60,000 nucleotides of DNA, from positions 1,800,001 to 1,860,000 of the forward strand of contig NC_088324.1 of NCBI RefSeq assembly GCF_910592395.1. The letters are read 5' to 3'. The stretch's first letter is position 1; every line of letters begins with the position of its first letter. The position numbers were made by a program, and so were the translations under genes. This DNA is from Lineus longissimus. Lineage: Eukaryota; Nemertea; Pilidiophora; Heteronemertea; Lineidae. The notes under the pieces were generated by a model, which saw only the letters and a program-made list of their open reading frames with translations, ran no database searches and was not told where the DNA came from. Positions 46,280-58,077 of the stretch are shown piece by piece.

Positions 46280-47020
46280 ATGGCTGATGACGAACCTGAT
46301 GCAGCTGCAGCAGCAACCGTCACATATGAAGTCGCTGGTTTGATCGCTACGTTTGATTGGGAAGCCACCGACCTCAAAAAGCAATTCAAAACATTCAAAC
46401 TTTATTGTCAATTGCTCCTGGGAACTCCGACATATTCGGTTCGAACACCACAGGAGATAGTCAACTACATTCTGTTATGGCTTGGCCCACAAGCCATCGA
46501 GATTTTTGATAATCTAACATTTGTCGATGCAGCAGCACACAACGATCCAGAACGAGTCTGAGATGCATTTTGGGGTTACTTTGAGCCAAAATCGAACTAT
46601 CGCTTGGCACGTTTCCAATTACGGGAGATTACGCAGAATACGTCGGAATCGGTGAACTCTTTTGTAACACGTTTGAAAGTGCAGGCTAGAAAGTGTAATT
46701 TTGTGGACAACACACAACAAGATGACCACTTGGTCGACCAAATAATCAAAGGCACAGCGTACCACGACGTTAGGCGCAAATTGTTACACCAGGATCCAAC
46801 CAAATTGACAATCAATTCTGTCTTGGATTTCGCACGAACATATGAGGCCACAAGATCTCAAATGGAGACGTTCACTGCCAGTGGCAGCAGAACGGTGGGA
46901 GAGATTCGGAAGGATAGCCGGTCACGATCTGTAGGATTGCGGGTTGTTCCCAGCCGTGGCAAGTTCAAAAAATGCGTCAACCATTCGAATCGATATACCA
47001 AAGACGAAAACGAACTCTAA
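46280..47020 (+). pseudogene. LTR retroelement gag (capsid part), one stop
   Basis: ATG at 46280 (AACATGGCTG). Frame 1 to 46561 reads FDWEATDLKKQFKTFKLYCQ; after a TGA at 46559 the same protein continues to 47020 (YRLARFQLREITQNTSESVN, LLHQDPTKLTINSVLDFART). This is the retrotransposon Gag capsid pattern of Ty3/Gypsy-like elements. One stop and a shift make it inactive. Confidence 0.7.
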
Positions 47021-48190
47021 GGTAGACTATGACGAAATGACGTAATGACGATTTACTGAAAGAATACAAATAGCAAAAATCATAAGTAAAGATATACAAA
47101 ATTGTACAAGAACTTACACAAGTACCATACACGAACAAGATGTCTCTGCAGTGGTCACAACCAACTCGACCCAGCTTAAAGAACAGCCAATGTTTACTAG
47201 GAACCCTACCATAAGCCCTAATTGGCCAATCTACTAGTATTCCAAAGATATGAACCCCAAAACCCTGATTGTGACATTGTCCTCAAGCTGAGCCCACGTG
47301 CAGTGACACCCTTCCCGTATACATCAACACGCCTGATGTGTGGCGCCATCTACGCGAAGGAAGGCGAAACATGGGATAGCTTCGCTCTCAAATAAGCCCA
47401 AAGACACACGAAAGTGACAATGATAAGTACAAATATAGGCGGAAAACACCCGGACTCCTCAACCATGTGGAGACAAGACCACAATTGATTTTTTAAGCCT
47501 TTTAGCAGTTAAATTGTCAATGTTTGACCGCGACGCATCAAAGAACGCGTGGTGTTGTGAATCTGAAATTTAGATTATGTTATTCCGGACAGTCGGGCAA
47601 GTAAATGGTGAAAAATAAAATGGTGATTGACCACGGAAATTTTTTTTTAATCGACAAATTAGACAGACTTTGATATTTCCCCTCTTTTCAGCCAACTGGC
47701 AGAAAAAACTCAAAACACGCCCCCTATTACCCAATTAGCAAAATTCGAAATTAATTTTTTCATCAAATAATTTCTTTATATCTGTAGACTTGCCACAACA
47801 AATATTTTTTCAATACCTCTCCAAATATGTACTTGAGAGTAAAAAACATGCACTCGTCTAATAGATAGGCCTGGACCCTCCAACCTATGAATATTCATTA
47901 GTGGTCTTGTCTCTGTGCGAAACTCCGCGATGGGCGCAGTCATCTTGGTTCAGGCCAAGTGACAAATTACCGTCACCCAAACGCTCTATTTACATGGATT
48001 AATTACCATAGCATAAGTCACAAAGTAGCCTATTTTGGCCGAAGGATTGTCCTGCATAAACCTACCGAATCTTTATCTCAATGGCCCTAAACTACATGGG
48101 TAAACAACCACAATCTTACAGCGAGAATCGCAAATATTCTCCTCGAAAAAGCTAATTTGGCGTAAGACCCAGAACGAGGCTCGACTTAGT
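47021..48190. other. Unassigned sequence interrupting gag
   Basis: About 1.2 kb between the capsid and zinc-knuckle parts of gag, with no open frame. Probably an insertion or decayed DNA; its ends could not be defined. Confidence 0.35.
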
Positions 48191-48200
48191 TAAAGGGCCA

Positions 48201-48552
48201 GTGGCCCCTACACGATCGCAACATCGTAATCACAGATCCAGTCACCAGAATTCTAACCCGTGTATTTTTTGTGGAGGCAGTTCTCATCCCCGCGACAAAT
48301 GTCCAGCACGTCACGAGGAATGCAACAACTGCAAGAAATTAGGACACTGGGGCAAGGTTTGTCTTTCGTCAAAGGATAGCAACACCCCGACAGACACATC
48401 TCGCTGTCACGATTGCAGCAGCAGAGGTAGGCCTGGAGGCAGAGGCAGGTCGTACCGAGGAGCGAGTCATAGCAGTGGCAGAGGCCGCCACAATGTCCAC
48501 GAAATGACAACGAATCATTCAGCTGTAGGCCAGATGGCCCATTGTTTTGAAC
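48201..48552 (+). pseudogene. LTR retroelement nucleocapsid with two CCHC zinc knuckles
   Basis: CIFCGGSSHPRDKC and CNNCKKLGHWGKVC are both C-X2-C-X4-H-X4-C. The frame reaches HCFE and is then cut by the Mutator-like element. After that element it continues in frame from 49571 (QIISDAVNANKN). Confidence 0.8.
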
Positions 48553-49561
48553 GGTAGTTGATAAAGCTTGGAATCAGTGAAACCTTGGAACCAGTGATAA
48601 ACCTTGGAATCAGTCCTAAAAATGCATAAAAACATGAAATAATGCCGTTCGAACCTAACGTGGTTACGAATCAACATTTGGAGCTTATTCTTACATGATC
48701 AGATCGGAATTTTATGGTAATTTAGAAATCTGTCGCATATCCGATTCAATAGTCTATATTTTAGAACAACCCAGTTGTACCTCGCCTCCAGTGTACAGTA
48801 CTGATCTCCCAAATATGGGAAGACACGCCCACCACACACCCATAATATGGACCAATAGCGCTCCTCTTATAAATACGCCACCACCACGCGGGGCCTATTT
48901 GAACTACGGATCGGTCTGTTCATACAGGGTGATACAGAGAAAATTGGGGGCCTGTCATGCATTATGAATGGATAAGGTTGACGACTATGTCTAGGCCTAA
49001 TTGTCTATGATTGACTGATATTTTATAACAAACGATGAATAAAAGAAGCCTAGTCATGTATGTTTATTACCGAAGTTTGCGGATGAAAATTTCCTTCGCC
49101 GTGAGCGATTTCTTACATCTTCCAGTACGCATCGAGGGATGCAGAGATCTTTGTGACGTCACCAGTTCTAAGCGGTTTTTTTTATTCACGTGTGTGTTTG
49201 TCCTATGATCTCGTGCATCTAGTACCGAGCATAATACTTTATCGTCTATGGAATACAAAACAATCATAAAAACTAATTTTTGCTTCCATTGAAGAGAAAT
49301 AAAATATTTTAACGACCACAGCGCATTGCCAATTGATGACGTCATCCTCCACATTAAAAATGTTGGCTTCTGAACTAACTGGCAAATTGCTATCAATAAA
49401 GTCAGCTGGGACGAGACTGTCAGTTGGGAGGGTATAAATCGTGGAAGGAACGCACCCGATTTCCCGCGCTATTTGCACAGTGGATCCATGGTTTACATTG
49501 AATATTCCAAGGTTTGTCAGTGTTTCCAAGGTTTCACTAATTCCATACTTTATCAACTACC
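48553..49561. mobile_element. Mutator-like non-autonomous element M1
   Basis: 1009 bp, ends GGTAGTTGATAAAG and complement, inverted similarity for about 60 bases (CCTTGGAA repeats). GTTTTGAAC is duplicated at 48544-48552 and 49562-49570, nine bases as in Mutator-type elements. Removing it restores the gag frame. The open frames inside are not genes, since they recur in M2 in the opposite orientation without coding conservation. Confidence 0.85.
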
Positions 49562-49570
49562 GTTTTGAAC

Positions 49571-49906
49571 AGATCATTTCTGATGCTGTCAACGCGAACA
49601 AAAATAAAGGACCGAGACATACGCCAGCGTTTCGGTCAAATGACGCAGCAAAAACGCTAGCTTACGAGGCAAGGCCGACACTGGAGCGCAAAAAAATGTT
49701 CTTCCCTTACGTACGTTTCGAAACATGTTCCCGCAAACGCTTGATGCAACCGGATTACCGATAGACACTGAGAAATCAGACGTGAAATTAACCGCCTACA
49801 ACGGGACTTCTATTCCACAATATGGAATGGTAACCATACCTTGTCAATACAAATACAATCCCATGGATTTATTGAAGCAATGGTTCAAACGGCCCACTCT
49901 TCAATA
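49571..49906 (+). pseudogene. LTR retroelement aspartic protease (retropepsin)
   Basis: After M1 the gag frame continues to about 49660. A neighbouring frame then carries KADTGAQKNVLPLRTF, the D-T-G active site, and continues MFPQTLDATGLPI, LTAYNGTSIPQYG and PCQYKYN up to 49906, where similarity to the family ends. Reverse transcriptase and integrase are not found downstream. Confidence 0.7.
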
Positions 49907-50479
49907 ACCCTGAAATGCAATCAACTTTATAACCAAATGCTATACCGGTAATTTTCTTTGGTGCCATTGAGCCGAGAAGAATACTATTATTCAATGGAAT
50001 CAAAACTGGTGAAACTAGCCAGAAACTGTTCTCCCTATATCTACTGCAAATGACATGCATTACATTAACCGAGGTGAGCACATGGTCACTGGACCATTTC
50101 ATTTAACTATATCATTCTTTTTTGTTTTAGGTTTAAAATCTTCGTTAAAATATTATAAAACGTTAGAATGATTTTCGCTCTCTTTAATGCCTTGGTTCCG
50201 TTTGTTTTTAGTTGCTTTTGTCCTCCATTTATAATACATTTTTTTGTCAAAGAGACGAATTTACTGAGTTTTTAACATTTTAAGAAAAAAATCATTTTCT
50301 TACATGGAACGTACAAAGAGCAGAACTAGCTCATATAGAAAACTAAAAAAGAGATTTTGCAGGGTTTGTATATCTTTGAAGGTTTATCAAAAAAAATACC
50401 GAAGACATCTAAAATCTGAAAAACATAAAAATAACATAAAACAATTTATTAGATAGTAACAATAAAATATTCACACCAC
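49907..50479. other. No gene; contains the end of a family repeat
   Basis: GAGGTGAGCACATGGTCACT (50072) matches the terminus of the 43091-44225 repeat. The rest is AT-rich and unassigned. Confidence 0.4.
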
Positions 50480-51283
50480 CAAACGAACCAGCGAAACCTG
50501 AGGAACTCCAGGAAGAACCAGAGGAAGACCTTGCTTTGGAGTACGCTTCGCTACCCCGTCAAGTGGCTCCGGAGGAACCGACTTCACAGTCAATAGAAAA
50601 AGATGAAGATTTTTTGGTAAAGGTTAGGAAAATTAAAGGAATAGAAATGGTAAACAAATTCGATGGCAAGTGTGGACTCCGGCAAGATATTGTAACTGTA
50701 CAATTTAGACAACCCCAGGAAGCAACAACCCTGGCGAAATATAAACAGAAATTTGTTGAGGTGTTATCGCTTCTCAATAGCTCCCATTTTAAGATAAGTA
50801 TTACCTTCGAAGTTAATTTTGTTAAAGCATCATTTTTGAAGGGTAACATCGAAATCCTTCATGGTATCCAATCGCCATTTGAGGTAATATAAACATATAA
50901 ACCAGAAGTTGCTGTGCAAGAATGTTTGGATTACATCAAACTGCAAATCGAGGAGAGGTATTTTATGGGGAGTGGTTTAACGCTTAAAAAAAAAGTCTGA
51001 TTTAATTTTAGGTGCGTACAGAGACACCAAAGGCGGACACTTCATTAAACTTACTTTCAAATCTAGTTCGATAATTAATGTACAATGTAATGATTGGAAG
51101 TGTTTTTTGTAGAGTTAAATAGCAGCGAGTTATGAACCAACTAATCACCATTGAATCAACGCTGGTTCCTATGGAAAGTATGAAGGTGAAATCGAAATAG
51201 ATAATTTTCCAGTATGTGCAAAAAAAGATGTGTCAATATAGAACGAGAAAATAAACTATTCATAAATGTTTTTGGATTGAAAA
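50480..51283 (+). pseudogene. Polinton-type DNA polymerase B, N-terminal part (relic)
   Basis: The frame 50536-50892 (VKVRKIKGIEMVNKFDG, TVQFRQPQEATTLAKYKQKF) continues after a stop with LDYIKLQIEERYFMGSGLTL and NVQCNDWKCFL. A further broken segment reads EIEIDNFPVCAKK and LFINVFGLKT. The last segments resemble the N-terminal region of protein-primed polymerases of Polintons as I recall them. It continues at 54894 after two nested insertions. Confidence 0.5.
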
Positions 51284-52599
51284 CTATAGATCCATGCACC
51301 TGATTGGGGACAACGTTTACGAAGACGTTGGGTCACGTCACGTTACAGTAATGTAAGACGGTAGTTGATAAAGTATGGAATTAGTGTAACCTTGGAAACA
51401 CTGATAAACCTTGTAATATTCAATGTAAACCATGGAATCACTATGCAAATAGCGCGGGAAATCGGGTGCGTTCCTTCCACGATTTATACCTTCCCAACTG
51501 ACAGTCTCGTCCCAGCTGACTTTATTGATAGCAATTTGCCAGTTAGTTCAGAAGCCAACATTTTTAATGTGGAGGATGACGTCATCAATTGGCAATGCGC
51601 TGTGGTCGCTAAAATATTTTATTTCTCTTCAATGGAAGCAAAAATTAGTTTTTATGATTGTTTTGTATTCCATAGACGATAAAGTATTATGCTCGGTACT
51701 AGATGCACGAGATCATAGGACAAAGACACACGTGAATAAAAAAAACCGCTTAGAACTGGTGACATCACGAAAAGATATCTACATCCCTCGATGTGCAGGC
51801 CTACATGAAGATGTACGAAATCGCTCACAGCGAAGGAATTTGTTCACATTTTTCATCTCCAAACCCTTCCAAAACCTTCGGTAATAAACCTTCATCTACG
51901 TTTCTTGTCATGTATGAGGTGATGTACGGATAAGTGCCAGCCGGTACTGCATGATGTAGTCAATCTTCTCTGTATCACCCTGTATGATCAATCTTGACAC
52001 TAGAGGCGCTGATGTTGTTCCTAAACAACGGCTCTAGCCAACACCCTCCGCCAGCCTACCTCTCTGGCTGGGCACCACCTCCACAGCTAGGAACCTCTCT
52101 GACCAGGAACCACACGTGACTGGTGGTATCACTTCCAACCGTTTGAAGAAATGGCGGTGCTGTTGGTTGATATGTTGGCGTGCAGTCGTAGCTCAGCTCA
52201 TGCTCCGCGTGCGGGTGTAAAAGAAATGCTGGTCCCCATGAATCTAAGTCCAGTCTAGAATTCCTTTGTGAGGAATATTAGTTCTTGTGGGAAAAGGGAG
52301 ATATATTGTTCCGCTGTGATAGAATCAAATGCCCTCCCTTTCCTGATGCCCGCCTGTATTGTTCTTCTTCGGATGAAGGGTCTTGGCCTCTTTAGACTCC
52401 TATTGAATGGTGCCGGTGTTCTATTGTTGAGGGCATTTAATATCAGGGGGCATCTGATTCTATTACACCGGCACCTTTAAATCATATGTTGGGTTTCTTT
52501 GTTATAGAATATAATAGGGCCTACATGCAGCATAGCACCTTTCCTTATTGCCCTGCCCTTACTTAGAGTAAATTATACTATACAGTACACCTGCAGGGC

Positions 52600-52756
52600 C
52601 AGGGGCGTAGCTAGCTTTTTGGTCTGGCGGGGGGGGGCAAAAGGCTCTCTGGGGGACAAAATGACCCTTTATGAAATCTTTTGGCCAAAAACACATATTT
52701 TGGTGACCTCGGGGAGGGGCATTTGCCCCCCCCCCCCTCTGCTACCTACGCCCCTG
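52600..52756. mobile_element. Short MITE with CAGGGGCGTAG ends
   Basis: CAGGGGCGTAG at the left, CTACGCCCCTG at the right, with a G-run and C-run pair inside. About 157 bp, non-coding. Confidence 0.6.
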
Positions 52757-53415
52757 CTTTCCCGGGCCTGCTATATACTAGTCTCGTTACTCTAAGCCTC
52801 CTCTAAGCCCTGCCCGAAACCATCACTATTGTATTAGGTATAGGCTATAGATCACTCTGAAACACTAATTACTTGAGAAGTGTTCTGAGCACATTAATAT
52901 TGGGTTTGCTGCCCGATGTCCAGCTTGTTCCAGGCTTCTGTCTAGGAATAAGGAGATAGCGACACCCCCCAGATCGAGCCAATGACTGTAGAGCACATCC
53001 TGGGAAGATGCCCAACGCTTGCAGCGTTGAGGAGGGAGACTTGACCGGCTGACGAACACCAACTCCGCTTCTGATTACTAGTAAGTCTGGAGAGTCTGTT
53101 AGATGGAAATGAACACAAAGAAGAAGAATTTCCAGGCTGAAGGGTCCAAGTAATGAAATGACCACACGATTTAGTTTAAAAGATGTATTTATTAATCAAT
53201 CAATAGACATCATTTGAATTACAACAATTTTGTGCAGTGGACACATCCGCATATCTATTAATAAAAACCTCCTGATGAGAATTGAACATTTTACACTGTG
53301 ACTAAAATCAATGAATACCACTCTTGACTTTTTAAGTAAAATGACTATAAGTTATTACCACAATCCACCCAATATTGAATATTTCAAAGAAGTTTCTTCC
53401 AAACTGATCAATAAC

Positions 53416-53860
53416 CCAATCTGTTCAATATTGGGCAAACTGTGTTAATTACAGAACATTTCATAGTCTTTTCTCTTGAAATGGTCGAGAGCAGGTTACC
53501 TCCACAGCCAGGCACCACCAAGTCAAAAAAGCATTGTATGTGTCCCTGGCCTTATACATTTGATTACTTGAACAAATAAAACTTTGAGTCTGTTCAATAT
53601 TGGGTAAACTGTGTTGATAACAGAACATTTCATAGTCTTTTCTCTTGAAATGGTCGAGAGCAGGTTACCTCCACAGCCAGGCACCACCAAGTGAAAAAAG
53701 CAGTGTATGTGTCCCTGGCCTTATACATTTGATTTACTTGAACAAATAAAAATATTGAGTCTGTTCAATATTGGGTAAACTGTGTTAATAACAGAACATT
53801 TCATAGTCATTTCTCTTGAAATTGTCCAGAGAAGGTTACCTCCACAGCCAGGCGCCTTAT
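53416..53860. repeat. Tandem repeat of about 177 bp
   Basis: Two and a half units starting TCTGTTCAATATTGGG(C/T)AAA and containing AGGTTACCTCCACAGCCAGG. The units differ at only a few bases. Confidence 0.75.
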
Positions 53861-54893
53861 TTTCCTCAACTTCAATGCGCCTGCGTTACCGGAAGTGATC
53901 AAAACGGAAACGGAATAGATCCAAACGGAGCATGCGCATCCGTGGTGCCTGGTCAGAGAGGTTCCCAGCTGTGGAGGTGGTGCCCAGCCAGAGAGGTAGA
54001 CTGGCGAACCCTGATCGCTCTAGCACTGCTAAATTGCCACCATCTTGAAAAGCAGTACCGCGCATGTGGAAATGTAAATAATCTTTACAATTGCAAGGAG
54101 GCTATCGCATCACCACTACGCCCGAGAACACGATGACTGCACTACGCTGCATTGATAGTTTGCAATAAATTCACGTAAAAACACACCAGAACATCTCGGG
54201 TTTTATTTACAAAGATCATATTTTGTTATTTATTTATAAAAACAAGCCATTTTATGAAAGAAGGTGGCACTTACTAGGCCTGGATAAGACTTTGGAGTTT
54301 GAAGTGGTGGTGACGCAGTGTTGAAAACACCTGAATCTCAGGATGCCGATATCCAAGATGGCGGAATTTTACCAATTCCAGTGTCTGAAATTGAATTTTA
54401 ATTTCGGCACTGTGCGAGTTTGCCTGTATGATCACACCGCTCCGTAGCTCAAATAGGCCCCGTGTGGTGGCGTAGTAAGCGGAGCGCTGATTGGTCCATA
54501 TTATGGGTGTGTGGTGGGCGTGTCGTGACGTGAATGCCCATATTTGGGAGATCAGTAATGTACACTGGAGGCGAGGTATGACTGGGTTGTTCTAAAATAT
54601 AGATTGTTGAATCGGATATGCGACTGATTTCTAAACTACCGTCAAATTCCGATCTGATCATGTAAAATAATCTCCAAATATTGATTCGTAACCACCTTAG
54701 GTTCCAATGGCATTATTTCATGTTTTTATGCATTTTTAGGACTGATTCCAAGGTTTATCACTGGTTCCAAGGTTTCACTGATTCCAAGCTTTATCAACTA
54801 CCATGTAAGACCGTCAGAGCTGCAATGCATCGTGACGTGACGATGGCCAACACTATGTAAACGTTGTTCCCAATCAATTACATGAATCTATAG

Positions 54894-55990
54894 TAAGGTA
54901 GGTTCAGCAAACCTTCTATACTACACTTTGGAACCACTCTATCTGTCTAAAGGTTTTGAAGATGAAAACGTCATCGATATTCTGTATTACCAAGAACATT
55001 ACATGCTACAGAAAAATATATCTGTGTTTTTTCGCAATAATATTAGTCATAAAAAAATATTTGCGTAGAAGGTGTATGAATGCTATGATAGGGAAAATAC
55101 TCTACTTAATAATGAAATGAAATGTGGGGTTCATGATTATTATGAAATCAAAATGCCGCAGAAGGGAAGCGCAACAGCAAATCTAAAATTAAAAACTACT
55201 CCTTTAAAAATAGGGTTCCTTTCGTAGTGTACGCCGATTTCGTAGCAACTAGTACTCATGTAAGTGATGCTGATAGCACGCACACAACGCATGTTGAAAG
55301 CACTAAGGATGCTGAGGGTCAGAAAAACCTAAGAGATTAAAAACCCAAAAAGCCTCCGCGGTGGGATGTTACAATCACTCAGATTATCCAGAACGTTTTG
55401 AAAGCGCATATTTTTCATACCGCGGGGAGGACAAGGTTCATTGGTTTTGTGAATGGTTAATGCGCAAGGAAAAAGAATTGGGGAACTTTTCAATAAAGAA
55501 TTAAAAATCAAATTGCCTAGCGAAGAGCAAGCAAAGTTCGACTTTTATGAACAAAATGGAAACTGTTATTATTGTGGTAAAACAGTAAAGAACACTAAAA
55601 AAGGCGAAAGCCAACCCTAGTTGGGATCATGGTAAGTTTATCGATCTGTACCTAAAATCTGATGTGTTACTTTAGCAGACCTTTTTGAAAAATTTAGAGA
55701 TGTCAATTTAAACTATTTTCAAATCGCTCCCTGTCATTGTTATTCCGCTCCTGGACTCTCTTTTCTATTATTCGATAAAGCAATCAGGGTTGGAATTTCT
55801 GGGGTGATGGGAACTGGGTATTTTAAAGCAGATGACCAACACCAACTTCTGCCTGTCGATGAATGTATCTACACTACTAAATCTATAGACTTCCAAGGAA
55901 ATCACGGCAACCGTGCGCACTGTCTCTTTGAAACTTCATCTAACCTTTCACTACCTTTCCGTTCACAAAATGATCGATTCTCAGTCTAAA
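54894..55990 (+). pseudogene. Polinton-type DNA polymerase B, C-terminal part (relic)
   Basis: Fragments in changing frames: LEPLYLSKGFEDENVIDIL (about 54940), NGNCYYCGKTVKN (55557), ADLFEKFRDVNLNYFQIAP then CHCYSAPGLSFLLFDKA (about 55680-55780), of the kind seen around the exonuclease/palm boundary in Polinton polymerases, and MGTGYFKADDQHQLLPVDE. Many stops and frameshifts; dead. The 3' side of the gene is missing after about 55990. Confidence 0.55.
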
Positions 55991-56089
55991 CATTTGCCGG
56001 GAATGTGGACTTTTTAGCGATTTTATTCAGGAATTTTGTCTGATCTAAAACTCACGGAAATTGCCGGACATTGCCGAAGTTGACCGTTC

Positions 56090-56256
56090 CGTGTTGATGA
56101 CGTCATCAGTAGCGAACAAAGTGACAGACCAGTGAAGAACAGTCAATTTGCAACTTTCGCCCTGCCATCTGTTGGAGACTTTAGGACCCAAAATGTGTTG
56201 ATGACGTCATCAGCGAACAAAGTGACAGACCAGTGAAGAACAGTCAATTTGCAAAG
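56090..56256. repeat. Direct duplication with GTTGATGACGTCATCAG
   Basis: Two units of about 97 bp (56093 and 56196) share GTTGATGACGTCATCAG and CAAAGTGACAGACCAGTG. The palindrome TGACGTCA is a CRE-type word. Confidence 0.65.
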
Positions 56257-56399
56257 TGTCAATGTTGTCCGGCGAGTTTTGCACCTGTTTTTGGTAATTA
56301 TCCGTCCTTTCTGCTGTTACAGTCATGATTACAAAATGTAAGATATTGGAGATTACTATATTATGCACCATGACCTGGTACTGGTTGTTTGAATTACAC

Positions 56400-56800
56400 G
56401 GGCAGAAACATGCTCGGCAGACAGACTGACACGGAATGACAGAATGTCAGAAGCGTTGGCCTGTCAATGTCATGCCTGTCGTTCGTAGGCCTACGTCACT
56501 GTGCCGGCCTGTGCATGCTGACAACTGCACATTGCGCCGGCCTGTGCATGCTGCGTGCAGAATGCTGCGTGCAGAAACATGTTCAGCAGACTGACACATA
56601 ACTTAGAGGAATTAAATAGACAGAAGCGATGGCCTGTTGTTCGTCACTCGCACTGCACACTGTCAATGACTGTGCCGGCCTCTGGCTGCATGCTGACACA
56701 GCACACTGCGCCGGCCTGTGCCTGCTGACACTGCACACTGTGCCGGCCTGTGCATGCTGACACACTGTACACTGCGCCGGCCGGCACGACGCGTTTCAGC
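56400..56800. repeat. GC-rich minisatellite with GCCGGCCTGTGCATGCTG
   Basis: Six or more copies of a 30-45-bp unit. Open frames here reflect the repeat and are not genes. Confidence 0.65.
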
Positions 56801-57119
56801 AGTTAAAACACTTGACCTAGGTCTATATTGTAAATTAATTTGGGGCGTATTTTTGTACAAGTTGGAAATTTTTATGGCGTTTGCATTTTAGGTTTGGTGT
56901 ATAAAAACAGGCACTCGAATTGTGAAATATGCTGTAACCCAACCTTTAGCACCCTCCTTGCTAAAGAGAGGCCAGTAAACGAGTAATTTTGATCTGGACT
57001 CTCTTTCCCACTGAATCTTTAGGAAGTGTTGTGGAGAATTCATGTTTAGTCTGGACGACACAGCAAGTTTAGTTCTCCAAGTAGCTCCACCCGACATCTG
57101 GTGTTATCATATCTTGCTG
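56801..57119. other. No gene recognised
   Basis: No supported feature. Confidence 0.35.
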
Positions 57120-58077
57120 AAGAAAAATTGCTAATGTGGTTGTGGCTTAAGCCATACCACGGGTAACTTTACTAGTGAACAATATAAAATAGAACTCCAA
57201 GCATGGCAAAAAGTTACGTCATTGACCGAAGAAAAGCAGGGCAAACACCCCGATACGCCTGTAGAAGTTTTCTTGAGCGGGCGAATATGGTGCGCAATTC
57301 TCTTCAGATATGGCATGGGTATAGTAGCTATCAGCTAGTTTTCTGCAAAAACCCGAACTTGCCGAAGGTGATGTCAGAACAACTTCCTGCTTTGCAGGGT
57401 ACTACAACTAGTGAGGTTCTTGCAAAGCACCTTAACGCAGGCTTTAATCGAGTCTGAAGCCGAGGAAAGAATTCGCCGTTATCTGCCAAACAAAATCCGT
57501 GCATCTGAGCAGGTGTTTCGCAATGGAGATCGAGTGTTCTACAAAAGAGAAGACCAGGAACGATGGCTAGGACCAAAGAAGGTTGTATTCAAGGACGGCC
57601 GTGTAGTGTTTGTGCGACACGGTGGTAACTTTTTTTAGAGTGTCGCCGAATCGGTTAGTGAAAGACACAGCATTTACATATGTTGGGTTCAAATTGGTTC
57701 AATCAGAAGATGGAATTTTGTTGGATCAGAGCGAGTACACTGAAAGTGTTGATCCGATCGAACTTGCTGCTGAAAGACAGAGTAAAAAAAAAAATGAGTT
57801 GACTAGCAAGGAGAAAACAATGTACAGAAGTGTTGTAGGTCGCCTAAATTGGGCTCTTCATGGCACTAGGCCTGATCTTGCATTCGAGATGATTGATCTC
57901 AGCACAAAATTCAACAAGACTGAGGTGGTTGACATATTGCAGTTAAATAAGTCTGTGAAAAAGTTAAAATCAGTTAAATCTGAGCTGTGGTTCCCTGCGT
58001 TGGGGTATCAAAGAAAATGGAAGATTGTGGTGTTCTCGGATGCAACATTGGCTAACCTTAGTGACGGTGTTAGGCGC
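57120..58077 (+). pseudogene. Ty1/Copia pol relic: integrase C-terminus fused to late reverse transcriptase
   Basis: 57190-57457 carries ERANMVRNSLQIWHGYSSYQ. A neighbouring frame continues RIRRYLPNKIRASEQVFRNG and WLGPKKVVFKDGRVVFVRHG, the integrase C-terminal region. The frame 57657-58075 then jumps to AFTYVGFKLVQSEDGILLDQ, VGRLNWALHGTRPDLAFEMI and WKIVVFSDAT, the reverse transcriptase C-terminus and the start of RNase H as in Copia elements. The reverse transcriptase core between them is deleted. Dead element. Confidence 0.65.

Larger units (their letters stand above)
52056..54000. repeat. Inverted pair inside M2
   Basis: CTCTCTGGCTGGGCACCACC (52060) and its reverse complement near 53980, with about 55 bp matching on each side. 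They enclose 1.8 kb, including the tandem repeat at 53416-53860. This may be another nested non-autonomous element. Confidence 0.5.
51360..54802. mobile_element. Mutator-like non-autonomous element M2
   Basis: 3443 bp, same GGTAGTTGATAAAG ends as M1 but reversed: 51360-51900 matches 49561-49049 and 54802-54430 matches 48553-48970. ATGTAAGAC is duplicated at 51351-51359 and 54803-54811, again nine bases. The interior has no transposase but holds a MITE, a tandem repeat and an inverted pair. Confidence 0.85.
51290..54887. mobile_element. Small palindromic MITE split by Mutator-like element M2
   Basis: 51290-51359 (ATCCATGCACCTGATTGGGG..) is the near reverse complement of 54812-54887 (..CCCAATCAATTACATGAAT). 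CTATAG occurs directly outside on both sides (51284-51289, 54888-54893). Without M2 the element would be about 150 bp. It lies within the polymerase relic. Confidence 0.65.

Noticed and set aside
49067-51884. Two matching 105-119-codon frames on opposite strands as a conserved gene pair
   Set aside because: They are the two copies of the Mutator-like element end; the match follows the DNA inverted repeat, with no sign of protein-level conservation.
52187-52260. tRNA-like sequence (GTCGTAGCTCAGCTCATGCT)
   Set aside because: Resembles the 5' half of a tRNA only; no acceptor stem and no box B.
48695-54661. Matching frames beginning MIRSEF at 48695 (+) and 54661 (-)
   Set aside because: Same explanation: the other end shared by M1 and M2.
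56583-56860. Cys/His/Ala-rich frames on the minus strand as a metallothionein-like protein
   Set aside because: Produced by the GCCGGCCTGTGCATGCTG minisatellite; several frames are open at once.
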